Assembly (NCBI GenBank): GCA_913046025.1
Contig: CAJWRP010000141.1
Span: 1-6,294, forward strand
DNA: 6,294 nt
Direction: 5' to 3'
Source of the DNA: an uncultured Chloroflexota bacterium
Lineage (GTDB): Bacteria; Chloroflexota; Dehalococcoidia; SAR202; UBA11138
Below are positions 5,460 through 6,294 of this stretch, one piece after another. A program made the translations under genes and the position numbers. Numbering within the stretch: the stretch's first letter is position 1; each line of letters starts with the position of its first letter. The notes under the pieces are model-generated. The model was not told the DNA's origin. It was given only the letters and a program-made list of their open reading frames with translations, and ran no database searches.

Positions 5460-6294
5460 TTGAACCGAGAACGCTCCGCAGAGCTATACGCCAACGCCCG
5501 AAAATATATTCCAGGTGGTGTCAACAGCCCGGCACGATCGTGGGGAGGCGTCGGTGGCGATCCCATTTTCCTAAAGAAGGGCTCTGGATCCAAGGTATGG
5601 GACGTAGATGGTAACGAATACATAGACTACGTCTGCTCGTGGGGACCGCTGGTTCTGGGGCACGCGCACCCGGAGGTGCTGGCGGCTATCAGCACCGCCA
5701 CCGCCGATGGCACCAGTTTTGGTGCGCCAACAGAGATGGAGACGGACATAGCCAAAATGGTCGTCGAAACATACCCGTCCATAGACATGGTGCGTTTCGT
5801 AAGCTCTGGCACTGAGGCAACCATGAGTGCGTTACGTCTGGCCAGGGCCTTTACCGGCAGACCCAAGATAATCAAATTCCAGGGTGGTTATCACGGACAC
5901 ACGGATGCGCTGCTGGTTGCGGCTGGTTCTGGTGCCATGGCCCACGGCATTCCGGATAGCGCAGGCGTTACGGAGTCCTTTGCCCAGGATACGCTTCTGG
6001 CACAGTACAACGACCTGCCTTCTGTGCAGGCGCACTTTGATGCTTTTCCCGAAGACATTGCCTGTCTGATCTCCGAGCCTGTGGCTGGCAACATGGGAGT
6101 TGTTCCTCCACTGCCGGGCTTCCTAGAAGGCCTTCGCGAGATCACTGCAAGGCATGGAGCGCTTCTGATTCTCGACGAGGTCATCACTGGCTACAGAGTC
6201 GGTTACGGCGGCGCTCAGGGGCGATTCGGCGTTTCTGCTGACATCACATGCCTTGGCAAGGTTATCGGTGGCGGCATGCCAGTCGGGGCCTACG
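5460..6294 (+). CDS. hemL: Glutamate-1-semialdehyde 2,1-aminomutase, 3' end cut by window edge
   Basis: HemL is the PLP-dependent class III aminotransferase-fold enzyme that converts glutamate-1-semialdehyde to 5-aminolevulinate, the last step of the C5 route to heme, corrinoids and other tetrapyrroles in the cytoplasm. The visible 278 residues are about two thirds of the usual 425-430. Hallmarks in order: [11 protein letters not shown] near the N-terminus, [42 protein letters not shown] (115-130), YHGH (144-147), [16 protein letters not shown], the cofactor-binding DEV (239-241), and the PLP lysine K267 in [15 protein letters not shown], 12 residues before the edge. The SWGP and GNMGVVPP segments separate HemL from other class III aminotransferases. 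The start is a TTG, supported by GAGGTG upstream and an in-frame stop 12 bases before; no other start codon would keep the conserved N-terminus. It is divergent from the enolase-superfamily gene, with no other heme gene in the window. Confidence 0.96.
   Translation, partial: MNRERSAELYANARKYIPGGVNSPARSWGGVGGDPIFLKKGSGSKVWDVDGNEYIDYVCSWGPLVLGHAHPEVLAAISTATADGTSFGAPTEMETDIAKMVVETYPSIDMVRFVSSGTEATMSALRLARAFTGRPKIIKFQGGYHGHTDALLVAAGSGAMAHGIPDSAGVTESFAQDTLLAQYNDLPSVQAHFDAFPEDIACLISEPVAGNMGVVPPLPGFLEGLREITARHGALLILDEVITGYRVGYGGAQGRFGVSADITCLGKVIGGGMPVGAY

Noticed and set aside
5891..6187. Minus-strand open frame inside hemL
   Set aside because: Lies wholly antisense to clear hemL coding sequence with continuous conserved motifs.
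1..6294. A defence, toxin-antitoxin, CRISPR or mobile system
   Set aside because: All larger open frames are assigned to metabolic, tRNA-modification or unknown membrane proteins; no direct-repeat array, transposase, integrase, terminal repeats or nuclease/helicase motifs are visible.

Overview
The window is ordinary bacterial chromosome: compact, moderately GC-rich, with mostly metabolic or housekeeping genes and no mobile element, CRISPR array, tRNA or rRNA that I can see. Gene content (imidazolonepropionase-like amidohydrolase, enolase-superfamily acid-sugar dehydratase relative, LOG-like protein, TsaD and a C5-pathway HemL) would suit a heterotrophic, tetrapyrrole-making bacterium. The combination of enolase-superfamily and amidohydrolase genes, mixed GTG/TTG starts and one possibly leaderless gene reminds me of uncultured Chloroflexota (SAR202/Dehalococcoidia type). 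That is a weak inference from gene content, not a phylogenetic result.

Layout: (1) 1-1110, plus strand, the C-terminal part of an amidohydrolase whose start lies before the window. (2) 1191-1751, plus strand, a small unknown protein with two membrane helices and PH-like flanks. It meets (3) tsaD (1764-2789, minus strand) tail to tail with only 12 bases between the stop codons. (4) 2914-3975, minus strand, a LOG-like (TIGR00730-type) Rossmann-fold protein with long extensions at both ends. (5) 4151-5290, minus strand, a mandelate racemase/dehydratase-type enolase-superfamily enzyme, followed by a strong GC-rich hairpin. (6) From 5460 to the window edge, plus strand, hemL, divergent from gene 5 across a 169-base region holding a good extended -10 element and an overlapping inverted repeat.

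How they work together: I see no evidence of a shared pathway. The three minus-strand genes are spaced 124 and 175 bases apart and probably have their own promoters. tsaD (tRNA t6A37 synthesis) and hemL (5-aminolevulinate synthesis) are core genes. The amidohydrolase and the enolase-superfamily enzyme look catabolic, with unknown substrates. I did not find a convincing new system. The points most worth a second look are the PH-like/two-helix membrane protein, the extended LOG-family protein, the Glu-for-Asp change at the first metal-ligand position of the enolase-superfamily enzyme, the apparently leaderless tsaD, and the hemL promoter/operator arrangement.
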